Below, piece after piece: positions 1 through 6,694 of a stretch of DNA of 44,714 nucleotides. Origin of the DNA: a virus; IMG/VR virus record IMGVR_UViG_3300010885_050227, positions 1 through 44,714 of that record. The stretch is one strand, 5' to 3'. The notes under the pieces are model-generated. The model searched no databases, was not told the DNA's origin, and saw only the letters and a list, made by a program, of their open reading frames with translations. The first letter of the stretch is position 1. Each line of letters starts with the position of its first letter. The position numbers were made by a program, and so were the translations under genes.

Positions 1-33
1 TCCGGAGTTCCTCCGATGAGAAACGAGGTGCAC

Positions 34-249
34 ATGACAGACACGAAACAGAACCAGTCGCTTGATCGCGTGACCGACCTGGCGGCCGAGCTCGCAACAG
101 CCGAGCTCGTCTCGACCGGGATCCGCATCCGGCTGAACGCCGAGATCCAGAAGCAGTCCGAGCAGGGCGTGACGCAGTTGGAGATCGCGAAGGCGGCTGG
201 CATCTCTCGGCAGCGCGTCGCGCAGATCCTCGAGAAGGGGCTCGCGTGA
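34..249 (+). CDS. Small helix-turn-helix DNA-binding protein
   Basis: A 71-residue protein. Its last 25 residues (LEIAKAAGISRQRVAQIL and flanks) have the A-x3-G-I-S turn followed by an R-x-R-V recognition helix, the usual look of a helix-turn-helix in small phage regulators and sigma-region-4-like folds. The N-terminal part is a charged helix (LAAELATAELVSTGIRIRL) that could mediate dimerisation. The start at 34 is preferred because GAGG at 25-28 lies 5 nt upstream. An in-frame ATG at 16 with GGAG at 4-7 is also possible and would add six residues. The next gene starts at GTG 246 inside this gene's stop, so the two are probably translationally coupled. A DNA-binding role is inferred from the motif; the target is unknown. 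Confidence 0.8.
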   Translation: MTDTKQNQSLDRVTDLAAELATAELVSTGIRIRLNAEIQKQSEQGVTQLEIAKAAGISRQRVAQILEKGLA

Positions 250-455
250 GCGCCCTGACGCCCGGGTTCAAGCACGTCTTCCGCCTCGCGGACGGGGAGG
301 TGCTCGAGGCTTTCCCGCCGCGCGGGGCGCTCCGGACGATGGACCGTCGTGGCGATCGTCCACCCGAGGTCGTCTGGGAGATCACGACGCCGGCCGGGCT
401 CGTTCGGCGCCTGTGGCCGGAGGAGATAGCGGAGTACGAGATGGTGGAGTTGTGA
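246..455 (+). CDS. Hypothetical protein, 69 aa
   Basis: Starts with GTG overlapping the upstream TGA (GTGA) and ends in TGA overlapping the next GTG. It therefore sits in a tightly coupled chain of small genes. The sequence is a short charged protein with an aromatic-rich middle (VVWEI) and an acidic tail; I recognise no family motif. No signal peptide, membrane segment or zinc ligands are visible. GC-rich third positions support real coding. Function unknown. Confidence 0.65.
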   Translation: MSALTPGFKHVFRLADGEVLEAFPPRGALRTMDRRGDRPPEVVWEITTPAGLVRRLWPEEIAEYEMVEL

Positions 456-592
456 ACCTCTACTTCATCTGCGTTCTCGGGGGGATGATGATCGGCTTCG
501 GGGCGGGCATCCTCTGGGAGCAGTGGCAGTGGGAGTACGAGCCCCTGGACGACGAAGAGAACCCTTCATTCAACGACAGGAGAGTGAAATGA
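452..592 (+). CDS. Small single-pass membrane protein, 46 aa
   Basis: GTG at 452 overlaps the stop of the preceding gene, and TGA 590-592 overlaps the ATG of the next one. The protein opens with a hydrophobic glycine-rich helix (LYFICVLGGMMIGFGAGIL). A Trp-rich juxtamembrane stretch (WEQWQWEY) and a charged, acidic C-terminus follow. This suggests a small inner-membrane protein with its C-terminus in the cytoplasm, but topology is inferred. It is too short for most gene finders; the clean overlaps on both sides are the main support. Function unknown. Confidence 0.55.
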   Translation: MNLYFICVLGGMMIGFGAGILWEQWQWEYEPLDDEENPSFNDRRVK

Positions 593-888
593 CCGCACGC
601 ATGTTCATCGCATCCGTTCTCGCCGCCGGCGCGCTCGGCTACGTGATCGTCGACCAATCCCTCGCTGCGTCCACGGCAGTCTCCCCGTCCTACATCGCAG
701 ACCAGACGCGGCAAGTCGTGACGAAGCGCCTCAAGTTCGCCGGATTCAACGCTCGCGTCGTGAATGTCCGCTGCACGGGGAACGGCCCTAATGGATGGTT
801 CTGCATCGTCCGGCTCACCGACGGCGAGGTGTTCGCGTACAACGTGACCTTGCGCGGGTCGCTCCTGAACTGGAAGATCCAGCAGTGA
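589..888 (+). CDS. Secreted or membrane-anchored small protein, 99 aa
   Basis: ATG 589 is preceded by AGGAG at 579-583 and overlaps the upstream TGA. The first 25 residues are a classical export signal: basic start (MTARM), hydrophobic core (FIASVLAAGALGYVIV), then a polar region with A-x-A-like sites. The mature part has two cysteines (NVRCTG and GWFCIV), which could form a disulfide outside the cytoplasm, within a small beta-rich domain (VRLTDGEVFAYNVTL). Export is well supported by the signal. No family is recognised; a role at the cell envelope is inference. Confidence 0.7.
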   Translation: MTARMFIASVLAAGALGYVIVDQSLAASTAVSPSYIADQTRQVVTKRLKFAGFNARVVNVRCTGNGPNGWFCIVRLTDGEVFAYNVTLRGSLLNWKIQQ

Positions 889-909
889 CCGACATCGACA
901 CGCTCCTAG

Positions 910-1143
910 ATGAGACGCAGCGTGTGTGGGACCCACGAGATCGTGAAGTTCCTCCCGAACAACCCGCCGCAACGAGGACAGTGGCCCGACGGGATCGTCG
1001 TCGTGAACGACCAGCGATGCCGCGTCGTGAAATGCAAGGTCGCATGGGACGGGCCCCACTGGACGATCAAAAGCCTCTGGGTGCGGCCATGGCTCGCGCC
1101 GGGGGACAATCCCGCATCTGCTACGCTCCACCCGTCCCGGTGA
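910..1143 (+). CDS. Hypothetical protein, probably frameshifted at its 5' end
   Basis: From about 925 to 1143 the frame starting at ATG 910 shows strong GC third-position bias and a compact beta-rich protein (GIVVVNDQRCRVVKCKVAWD). ATG 910 itself has no ribosome binding site. In another frame, GTG 885 overlaps the stop of the preceding gene in the GTGA manner used by neighbours, and its first 13 codons (VTDIDTLLDETQR) also have GC-rich third positions before the bias fades. The simplest reading is one gene starting at 885 that changes frame by +1 near 920-930 (GTGTGTGGG). This could be a real mutation, a sequencing error or programmed shifting. Function unknown. Confidence 0.5.
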   Translation: MRRSVCGTHEIVKFLPNNPPQRGQWPDGIVVVNDQRCRVVKCKVAWDGPHWTIKSLWVRPWLAPGDNPASATLHPSR

Positions 1144-1214
1144 TGGCGCCGCGGTCGGTTCGCCGGCCAAGGAATGAACCCAACGTCAAACCTCCCTGCT
1201 CGCAGGCGGCGCCA
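1144..1214 (+). ncRNA. Candidate structured RNA upstream of terL
   Basis: Immediately after the stop of the preceding gene, 1144-1152 (TGGCGCCGC) is the exact complement of 1206-1214 (GCGGCGCCA), giving a 9-bp closing stem. Inside it, 1153-1168 folds as a 6-bp hairpin with one G-U pair and a UUCG loop, directly abutting the closing stem. A short hairpin at 1196-1205 (CTG-CTCG-CAG) abuts the other side. The remaining linker (1169-1195) is purine-rich and unpaired. This looks like a three-way junction, such as a cis-regulatory leader or small phage RNA. It is not a tRNA: no T-arm or anticodon stem fits. Function is not known. Confidence 0.4.
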
Positions 1215-1250
1215 CCCGAGACACCTTTCGTTCGTTGGAGTGGTGCGTAG

Positions 1251-1272
1251 GGGCCGGGGGAAACCCCGGCTC
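1251..1272 (+). other. Strong hairpin with GAAA tetraloop in the terL leader
   Basis: 1253-1259 (GCCGGGG) pairs perfectly with 1264-1270 (CCCCGGC) around a GAAA loop, a GNRA tetraloop. G-U and G-C pairs at 1252/1271 and 1251/1272 extend it. No T-run follows, so it is not a standard intrinsic terminator. A second small hairpin (CGTGT 1278-1282 with ACACG 1289-1293) follows just before the terL ATG. Together with the structure at 1144-1214 this makes an unusually folded leader that could stabilise or regulate the terminase message. Confidence 0.5.
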
Positions 1273-1281
1273 AGGCGCGTG

Positions 1282-1287
1282 TAAACT
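1282..1287 (+). promoter_or_regulatory. Candidate -10 box for a leaderless terL transcript
   Basis: TAAACT fits the actinobacterial -10 pattern TANNNT and ends 8 nt before the terL ATG at 1296. A transcript could therefore begin at or next to the start codon. In support, terL has no recognisable ribosome binding site. No convincing -35 is present; the upstream hairpin occupies that position. The two readings, leaderless start or folded leader, are alternatives. Confidence 0.3.
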
Positions 1288-1295
1288 CACACGAG

Positions 1296-2723
1296 ATGGC
1301 GCCCGGCAAGACGATCAAGTACACCGGGGCGAACCTCTACCCGAAGCAGCGCGCGGCGATCTATGACCCCGCCCGTTTGGTGACAATCGAGGCCGGAACT
1401 AAATGCGGGAAGACGATCGGCTGTCTTTCTTGGCTCCTCGAGCAGGCTCTTCTCGGGGGTAGCGAGGGGAGAAACTACTGGTGGGTCGCTCCGGTGTTCG
1501 GCCAGGCCGGGATCGGCTACCGGCGCATGAAGATGAAGATCCCGCGAGGTCTCTACAAGGCGAACGAGTCGAAGCTCACGATCACGCTCGCGAACGGTGC
1601 GATCATCTGGTTCAAGTCTGCCGAGCGACCAGACGACCTCTACGGCGAGGATGTGTACGCCGTCGTGATGGACGAGGCCTCGCGCATGAGGGAGGACGCC
1701 TGGGTCGCGGTGCGCTCGACGCTCACGTTCACCCGCGGTCCGGTTCGGATGATCGGGAACGTGAAGGGGAAGAAGAACTTCTTCTACCTACTCGCCCGAG
1801 AGGCCGAGCGCGGCGAGTCCCCCGACATGGCGCACCACCGGATCACCGCGTGGGATGCCGTCGAGGCGGGGGTGCTTGACCGTGCCGAGATCGAGTCCGC
1901 CTACCGCGACCTGAAGCGCCTCGGCCGCGAGGGCACGTTCAACCAGCTGTATCTCGCGGAGGCGTCGGACGATGGCGACAACCCGTTCGGGATCGAAGCG
2001 ATCGACATGTGCGTCGTCGACAAGCTCTCGACGGAGTATCCGAAGGCGGCCGGCGTCGACGTGGCTGGGCGCGGTGCTCAGAATCAGGCGGAGTCGTCGG
2101 AGGACTCGATCCAGGAGCGCGACTTCACCGCGATCGTGATGCTCGACAAGGAGGGGTACACGACGCATCTGTCGCGCTTCCAGATGGGCCCGGCTGACAC
2201 GGCGACGGAGATCGCCCGGGTCGTGAAGGGCACGATGGCGCTCGTCGACTCAACGGGGGCCGGGGACGCGGTGGTCGAGGCGTTGCAGCGGCGCGGAACG
2301 ATGCGCGTCGAGGGGTTCACGTTCACGGAGCGCTCCCGGCAGGACTTGCTCGAGGGGCTCGCGGTCGCGATCGGCGATGGGACGGTGCACTTCCCGGACG
2401 GGTGGATGCGTGACGAGCTCGACTCGTTCGAGTTCCGCTACACCGCTCGCGGCGTGCGATGGGTGGTGCCGAGCGGCTATCACGACGACGGTGTGATGGC
2501 GCTCGCGCTCGCGGTGAGGAAGCTCCCGAAGCGGAAAGGTGCCGGTCGGGCGCCGCTCGGGGTTCCGAAGCCAGCGGGGTCGGCGTGGCAAACTGACGAG
2601 GCGGCGGGCGGCAATCCTCTGCTCGGCGGTGCGCAGACGCCGGACACGACCTCGCCGCCGAAGACGACTGTGCCGATGCCAATCGTGATCGGTGGCGGAG
2701 GTGGTTCTCGGTGGGACATGTGA
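1296..2723 (+). CDS. terL: Terminase large subunit
   Basis: A 475-residue DNA-packaging motor and headful or cos nuclease acting at the portal. The ATPase half has a Walker A variant AGTKCGKT (about residues 33-40), a substrate-sensing region with adenine-proximal YPKQ near residue 17, and Walker B with catalytic glutamate in YAVVMDEAS (about 123-131). The RNase H-like nuclease half shows acidic residues in VDVAGRG (about 248-254), DFTAIV, VDSTGAGD (about 316-323) and HDDGVMALALA near 395. All are typical of TerL. The last 70 residues are a low-complexity Gly/Pro/Thr tail. The start is ATG 1296, without a ribosome binding site. No clear small terminase was identified. Confidence 0.95.
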   Translation: MAPGKTIKYTGANLYPKQRAAIYDPARLVTIEAGTKCGKTIGCLSWLLEQALLGGSEGRNYWWVAPVFGQAGIGYRRMKMKIPRGLYKANESKLTITLANGAIIWFKSAERPDDLYGEDVYAVVMDEASRMREDAWVAVRSTLTFTRGPVRMIGNVKGKKNFFYLLAREAERGESPDMAHHRITAWDAVEAGVLDRAEIESAYRDLKRLGREGTFNQLYLAEASDDGDNPFGIEAIDMCVVDKLSTEYPKAAGVDVAGRGAQNQAESSEDSIQERDFTAIVMLDKEGYTTHLSRFQMGPADTATEIARVVKGTMALVDSTGAGDAVVEALQRRGTMRVEGFTFTERSRQDLLEGLAVAIGDGTVHFPDGWMRDELDSFEFRYTARGVRWVVPSGYHDDGVMALALAVRKLPKRKGAGRAPLGVPKPAGSAWQTDEAAGGNPLLGGAQTPDTTSPPKTTVPMPIVIGGGGGSRWDM

Positions 2724-2730
2724 TAGCTTT

Positions 2731-2754
2731 TCGCTCGTTGGGTTCATCGAGCGA
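2731..2754 (+). other. Hairpin between terL and the sugar-transfer island
   Basis: TCGCTCG (2731-2737) is complementary to CGAGCGA (2748-2754) around a 10-nt loop, just after the terL stop. The ribosome binding site GGGAGG (2755-2760) of the next gene follows directly. There is no T-run, so termination is unlikely. A processing site or modulation of the next start is possible. Confidence 0.35.
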
Positions 2755-2766
2755 GGGAGGTTGCGC

Positions 2767-3336
2767 ATGCCTTTGAGGATCGTCTGCTGTTACCGCGATG
2801 AGAGCCACATCGACCCGCGCGCCAAGGAGGCTCTGGTCACTGCGATTAGCGGCCTAGATGTGGATGTGATCCTTCATCCCGTCGGGGACTCTCCGTTCGC
2901 CTACGGGGAATGGCTCGACTACCACTGGTCGATGTGCTCCAGGGGCAGTCAGTCGCTCGCGATCGTCGAGCCGGACATCGTGGTGCGCCCTGACGTGATC
3001 GACGCGTTCCTAAACCGGCCTGATCCCTACGTGTGTTTCCCCTACGCTCTGCTGACCGAGGTCGCGCCCGCGCTCGGCTGCACCCGGTTCAGCAACGAGT
3101 TCATCCGCGAACATCCGACCCTGATCGACGAGGCGGTCGCGATGAACGTGTCATGGCGGCAACTGGACGTGGTGATCCAGCGGAAGCTGCTCGTCGGGAA
3201 GTACGGCATTCAGCCATTGGTGTTGCTCCCGCCGGTCGAGCATCTGAACCCCGCGAAGGCGCTGCTCCCCGACGCCGACCCGACCCCGGTGATGGGCATC
3301 CCGGACATGTTCGGGAACCTCGAGGTGCTCGCGTGA
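2767..3336 (+). CDS. Glycosyltransferase-like protein, 189 aa
   Basis: First gene of the island. Its start at ATG 2767 has a strong GGGAGG 6 nt upstream. A central SLAIVEPDIVVRPDVIDAF stretch followed by PYVCFPYAL resembles the nucleotide-sugar pocket region of compact GT-A-like proteins common in actinophages. There an acidic pair replaces DxD, and a later GCTRFS segment and a C-terminal HLNP are typical. From sequence I see one domain and no membrane segment. Probable role: sugar transfer to a virion or host component. Donor and acceptor are unknown, and catalytic activity is inferred only from this resemblance and from neighbours. It overlaps the next gene by 4 nt. Confidence 0.65.
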   Translation: MPLRIVCCYRDESHIDPRAKEALVTAISGLDVDVILHPVGDSPFAYGEWLDYHWSMCSRGSQSLAIVEPDIVVRPDVIDAFLNRPDPYVCFPYALLTEVAPALGCTRFSNEFIREHPTLIDEAVAMNVSWRQLDVVIQRKLLVGKYGIQPLVLLPPVEHLNPAKALLPDADPTPVMGIPDMFGNLEVLA

Positions 3337-3548
3337 ACACTTGGGGAGACGGTCTTTGCTTGCACCGCATCATGGTGAAGAAGGATGTCTCGGGTGTGCG
3401 CGCGCTGATCGAACAGCGCCTCCACGTCGCGACTACCGTCGAGGACATCGACCCTCACTATGGGACGGCCATCGACTTCCTCGCTCCCCCCGACGTCGAC
3501 CTCGACTTCCTGCGCCCGGACGTACTTCCGCCGAAGGGTGCCGCGTGA
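3333..3548 (+). CDS. Hypothetical protein in sugar-transfer island, 71 aa
   Basis: Starts at GTG 3333 in a GTGA overlap with the previous stop and ends in a GTGA overlap with the next glycosyltransferase. It is a short soluble, acidic protein with a cluster of aspartates in PPDVDLDFLRPDVLPP near the C-terminus. No family is recognised. Tight coupling with glycosyltransferases on both sides suggests a partner or accessory protein, but nothing in the sequence shows it. Confidence 0.6.
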   Translation: MNTWGDGLCLHRIMVKKDVSGVRALIEQRLHVATTVEDIDPHYGTAIDFLAPPDVDLDFLRPDVLPPKGAA

Positions 3549-4204
3549 GCCGCATCGCGATCACGATCCCGACGATCGGGCGCGAGTCCCTCCGAGAGGC
3601 GGTGCAGTCGCTCGTCCCGCAACTCGCCGACGGTGACCGCGTGATGGTCGTGTGCGACGACATGACCCGCTACGACTTCTGCTCCGACACCGTCGCGGAC
3701 GCCCGAGAGGCCGCCGCCGACGGGGTGATGTGGCGCACCTACCCGACGGACAAGCCGCGCGGGGCGTTCGGGCACGCGGGGCGGAATATGGCGCTCGACA
3801 TGTTGCTCGAGTTGGAGGACGCGCCCTCATGGTCGTGGTCGATCGACGACGACGACATCGCGACCCCGTGGGCGCTCGAGAAGATCCGCGCGGCGACCCT
3901 GACCGGGGACTCGCCCTGGTACGTGTTCCGCATGGTCGGCGGCGCCGGGTCGCACTACCCGGGGCTGAAGCTCCCGAATCAGGGGCCCGTGATTCGCGCC
4001 GGGAACGTCGGAACGCCGATGCTCGTGTTCCCTGTCTGCGACGCACGCTGGGGCACCACGTCGGTCGACACGAACCTCGGCTCTCAGCCGGACGGCTACT
4101 TCGGCGACTACCAGATGGCAATCTCGCTCACGGACGAGCTCGGCCAGCCGGGATGGGTCGACTCGACGGTGTGCGAGGTGCGACCGAAGGCGGAGGAGGC
4201 ATGA
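3545..4204 (+). CDS. GT2-type glycosyltransferase
   Basis: A 219-residue GT-A fold protein. It opens with ITIPTIGRESLREAVQSL, the typical first beta strand and helix of family 2 transferases, where the nucleotide sugar docks. VVCDD follows, and then the metal-binding acidic cluster SIDDDDIATPWALEKI (about residues 99-114). The latter half (GNVGTPMLVFP, then YFGDYQ) matches the acceptor side, where an aspartate in DYQ could be the catalytic base. Starts at GTG 3545 coupled to the previous gene. It probably transfers a sugar from a nucleotide donor in the cytoplasm; specificity is unknown. Confidence 0.8.
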   Translation: MSRIAITIPTIGRESLREAVQSLVPQLADGDRVMVVCDDMTRYDFCSDTVADAREAAADGVMWRTYPTDKPRGAFGHAGRNMALDMLLELEDAPSWSWSIDDDDIATPWALEKIRAATLTGDSPWYVFRMVGGAGSHYPGLKLPNQGPVIRAGNVGTPMLVFPVCDARWGTTSVDTNLGSQPDGYFGDYQMAISLTDELGQPGWVDSTVCEVRPKAEEA

Positions 4205-5028
4205 CCCGCGCGATCGTCTTCTCCCGCAACCGCCCGGCGCAACTCGACCTGCTGCTCCGATCGCTCAAGCGGCACGCCGCCGACTGGATCGACGAGATCG
4301 TCGTGCTGTACCACTCGACCACCGCGGACTTCGAAATGGGCTACGCGCTCTGTCGCCTGGGTCACGAGAGCGAGAGCATCTCGTTCGTTGAGGAGTACGA
4401 CTTCGCTGGACAGATGCTCGACATCGTCACCGGGGAGAATCTCGACCTCGTGGTGCCGTTCTGCGACGACGACGTGATGTTCGCACCCGTGCCATCCACC
4501 GACGTCGAGCCGTACGACATCCTCCGCTTCGACGCCGACCTCCTGTGCGTCTCGCTGCGCCTCGGGCGAAACACCACCGAGTGCTACTCCCTGCGGCGCC
4601 CGCAGCAGTTCCCGGGATCCCTGGCGTGGCCGTACGCCGCCGCGACGGGTGACTTTGCCTACCCGGGGTCGCTTGACGGGCACGTCTTCCGAGTCGACGA
4701 CTTCGCGAGCCTCATCGACGGCGGCAACTGGAGCAACCCGAACGAACTCGAGGAACATCTCGCGCATGCCTGCCGCTTGCAGGCGGACAAGTGGCGGATG
4801 GCGTGCTACGACCACTCGATCCTCGTCGGCATCCCGATCAACTCGGTCACGCCGACGCACGGGTCGAACCGCCACGGCGAGCATCACCCGGTCACGACGA
4901 GCGAGCTCAATGAGCGCTTCCTGCAAGGCGCTAGGCTTTCGCTCGACACCGTCGACCCGAAACTGGTCGACGCAGCCCATGTTGAGTTCCCGCTTCGGTG
5001 GGAGGAAGCGAAGGAGGACGGCACTTGA
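4201..5028 (+). CDS. Glycosyltransferase-like protein, 275 aa
   Basis: ATG 4201 overlaps the previous stop. The N-terminus (AIVFSRNRPAQLDLLLRSL) is the start of a GT-A fold. An aspartate-rich metal site appears as VVPFCDDDVMF (about residues 91-101). The C-terminal half carries DHSILVGIPINSV and a conserved-looking HGSNRHGEHH segment, features seen in phage proteins of this type. Length is normal for a single-domain GT-A enzyme. Sugar donor and target are not predictable. The gene lies in an unbroken overlap chain, so stoichiometric co-expression with the neighbouring transferases is likely. Confidence 0.75.
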   Translation: MTRAIVFSRNRPAQLDLLLRSLKRHAADWIDEIVVLYHSTTADFEMGYALCRLGHESESISFVEEYDFAGQMLDIVTGENLDLVVPFCDDDVMFAPVPSTDVEPYDILRFDADLLCVSLRLGRNTTECYSLRRPQQFPGSLAWPYAAATGDFAYPGSLDGHVFRVDDFASLIDGGNWSNPNELEEHLAHACRLQADKWRMACYDHSILVGIPINSVTPTHGSNRHGEHHPVTTSELNERFLQGARLSLDTVDPKLVDAAHVEFPLRWEEAKEDGT

Positions 5029-5804
5029 GCGACACACGGAGAACGGTTTGGGAATGGGCAACCTCGTACGTCGGTGATCCCGGCAGCTGGTCGAAGCGCG
5101 GGTCGCTGATCCACGACTTCCTGATCGAGGCCGGGATGACCGCGCAGAGCAAGGTGCTGAACATCGGCTGCGGGAACCTCTCCGAGGGAGCCCCGATCAT
5201 CCGCACGCTCGAGCCTGACCACTTCGTCGGGGTCGAGCCGAACGGCTGGCTCGTCGAGGCCGCCCTCGACCACGAGCGTGACCTCGCCCACAAGAGCCCG
5301 CGCTTCCTCTGGCGCAGCGACTTCGATGCGTCCGATCTCGGCGAACGCTTCGACTTCATCGTCGGGCACAGCGTCCTCAGCCACATCGCGCACTGGCAGT
5401 TGAACCAGTTCCTCGCGAACACCCGAGCCGTCGTCGACGAGGGCGCCGCGATGCTCGCGTCGATCATCCTCGATCAGTTCAATACCTGGGATGAGCAATG
5501 GGTATACCCGGGGGTGTCGCGTTTCCGCCTGCAGACGGTGATCGCGGCCGGTCGAGAGATCGGCTGGCACGTCGAGCGCGTCGTCGAGTACCAGCACCGC
5601 ATGATCGAGGTGTGCCCGAACGACACCCACGACTGGCTTCGCTTCACCGCGATCCCGTCGTCCGCGGAGTTGAATGATCGGCGTCTCACGGAGGAGTCGT
5701 TGCAACAGGCGGAGCGCGAGATGCGCGCCCGGTACGAGAACGAGCGGCTGCAGCTTCTCGGCGCTGACGATCAGGCGCTCATGGAGAGGACGGGACTCGC
5801 GTGA
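5025..5804 (+). CDS. Class I SAM-dependent methyltransferase
   Basis: A 259-residue protein. TTG 5025 is chosen as the start because AAGGAGG (5011-5017) lies at good spacing and the TTGA overlaps the previous stop. Motif I is VLNIGCGNLSEGA (about residues 46-58). The acidic end of strand beta-2 is FVGVEPN, and motif II/III appears as FDFIVGHSVLSHI with a conserved histidine pair, as in sugar or natural-product methyltransferases. The last 60 residues are a charged helix, possibly a coiled coil. In this setting it probably methylates a sugar or the decorated acceptor, which is inference; the fold assignment is firm. Confidence 0.85.
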   Translation: MSDTRRTVWEWATSYVGDPGSWSKRGSLIHDFLIEAGMTAQSKVLNIGCGNLSEGAPIIRTLEPDHFVGVEPNGWLVEAALDHERDLAHKSPRFLWRSDFDASDLGERFDFIVGHSVLSHIAHWQLNQFLANTRAVVDEGAAMLASIILDQFNTWDEQWVYPGVSRFRLQTVIAAGREIGWHVERVVEYQHRMIEVCPNDTHDWLRFTAIPSSAELNDRRLTEESLQQAEREMRARYENERLQLLGADDQALMERTGLA

Positions 5805-6694
5805 ACCGCCTCGTCGTCTGGGGAGCCCGCGACAGCCTCGACTCGATCCGTCACGTGTGGCGGCACTATCACCAGACCGCCGCGAAGCTCGGAATCCCGA
5901 CCGTCTGGGTCGATGATCGCTCCCCGATCCCGCTCGTACCCGGCGACACCGTGCTCGCAGCCGACGTGACCGGCAAGAACCTCCGCTACTGGCCTGGGGT
6001 GAACTACGTCCTGCACAACTTCTCGGGCACCGACCAGCTGTGCGTCGACCTCGAGGCCACCCCGGAGCGCCTCCTACGCCTGCAAGTCTGGACGCATGAC
6101 GCGGTCGGGGAGGAGTGGGCGCCGTGCCGCCAGTTCGACCTCGACGCGAGGACGCTCTTCCAGCCGTGGGGCTCCGACCTCCTCGCCGAGGAGTTCCTCG
6201 AGCCGGTGTTCAACCCGCAGGCCCGCGATGTCACGTTCGTCGGGGCGATCTGGTCCGACCAGTACCAGGGCGAGGAGCTCGGGAACGAGTGGACGATCCG
6301 CGAGGTGAAGGATGTCACGTCGCGCCGCGGCCTCACGTTCCGCCATCTCACGCACATCGGGGACGAGGAGAACGCCACCGCGGTTCGCTCGGCGCGGCTC
6401 GCGCCGGCGTTCGCCGGGGCGTGGCAGTGCCGCAAGGGCTACCTTCCTTGCCGATCGTTCAAGGCAGCAGCGTACGGCGTTCTCTCGTTCGGGAACATTC
6501 CGGCAATGGAGGGTCTGCTCGGTGCCGCGTCGGTCGCGAAGGGCTCGGTCGAGGAGACGATGGATGAGGCGCTCGGACTGAACCGCACCCGGTATCTGAA
6601 CCTCGTGCGCGAGCAGCAGCGCGTCGTCGCGAACTACACCTACCGTGAGTCGCTCTCCGCGATCGAGCGGGCGTTCAAGGAGATTCAGGCGTGA
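5801..6694 (+). CDS. Probable GT-B glycosyltransferase (CgeB-like)
   Basis: A 297-residue protein starting at GTG 5801 in a GTGA overlap. The middle has a strand-turn typical of GT-B C-terminal domains (DVTFVGAIW). Later comes a donor-site-like segment, CRSFKAAAYGVLSFGNIPAMEG (about residues 221-242), where the R-x-F-E/K-A-x-A-x-G pattern resembles the nucleotide-sugar loop of CgeB-like spore-coat and phage glycosyltransferases. It ends in helices like the family's closing helix (YTYRESLSAIERAF). The assignment rests on these patterns and on context. It could also be an inactive relative. Confidence 0.6.
   Translation: MNRLVVWGARDSLDSIRHVWRHYHQTAAKLGIPTVWVDDRSPIPLVPGDTVLAADVTGKNLRYWPGVNYVLHNFSGTDQLCVDLEATPERLLRLQVWTHDAVGEEWAPCRQFDLDARTLFQPWGSDLLAEEFLEPVFNPQARDVTFVGAIWSDQYQGEELGNEWTIREVKDVTSRRGLTFRHLTHIGDEENATAVRSARLAPAFAGAWQCRKGYLPCRSFKAAAYGVLSFGNIPAMEGLLGAASVAKGSVEETMDEALGLNRTRYLNLVREQQRVVANYTYRESLSAIERAFKEIQA

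Noticed and set aside
1144-1214. tRNA gene suggested by terminal pairing and a GGTTCG string
   Set aside because: The pairing stem is 9 bp, GGTTCG lies near the 5' end rather than in a T-arm, and no anticodon arm fits on either strand.
4108-5061. Long minus-strand open frame opposite the glycosyltransferase and methyltransferase genes
   Set aside because: A shadow of GC-rich codons on the plus strand: no ribosome binding site, no family motif, and plus-strand genes with clear domains cover it.
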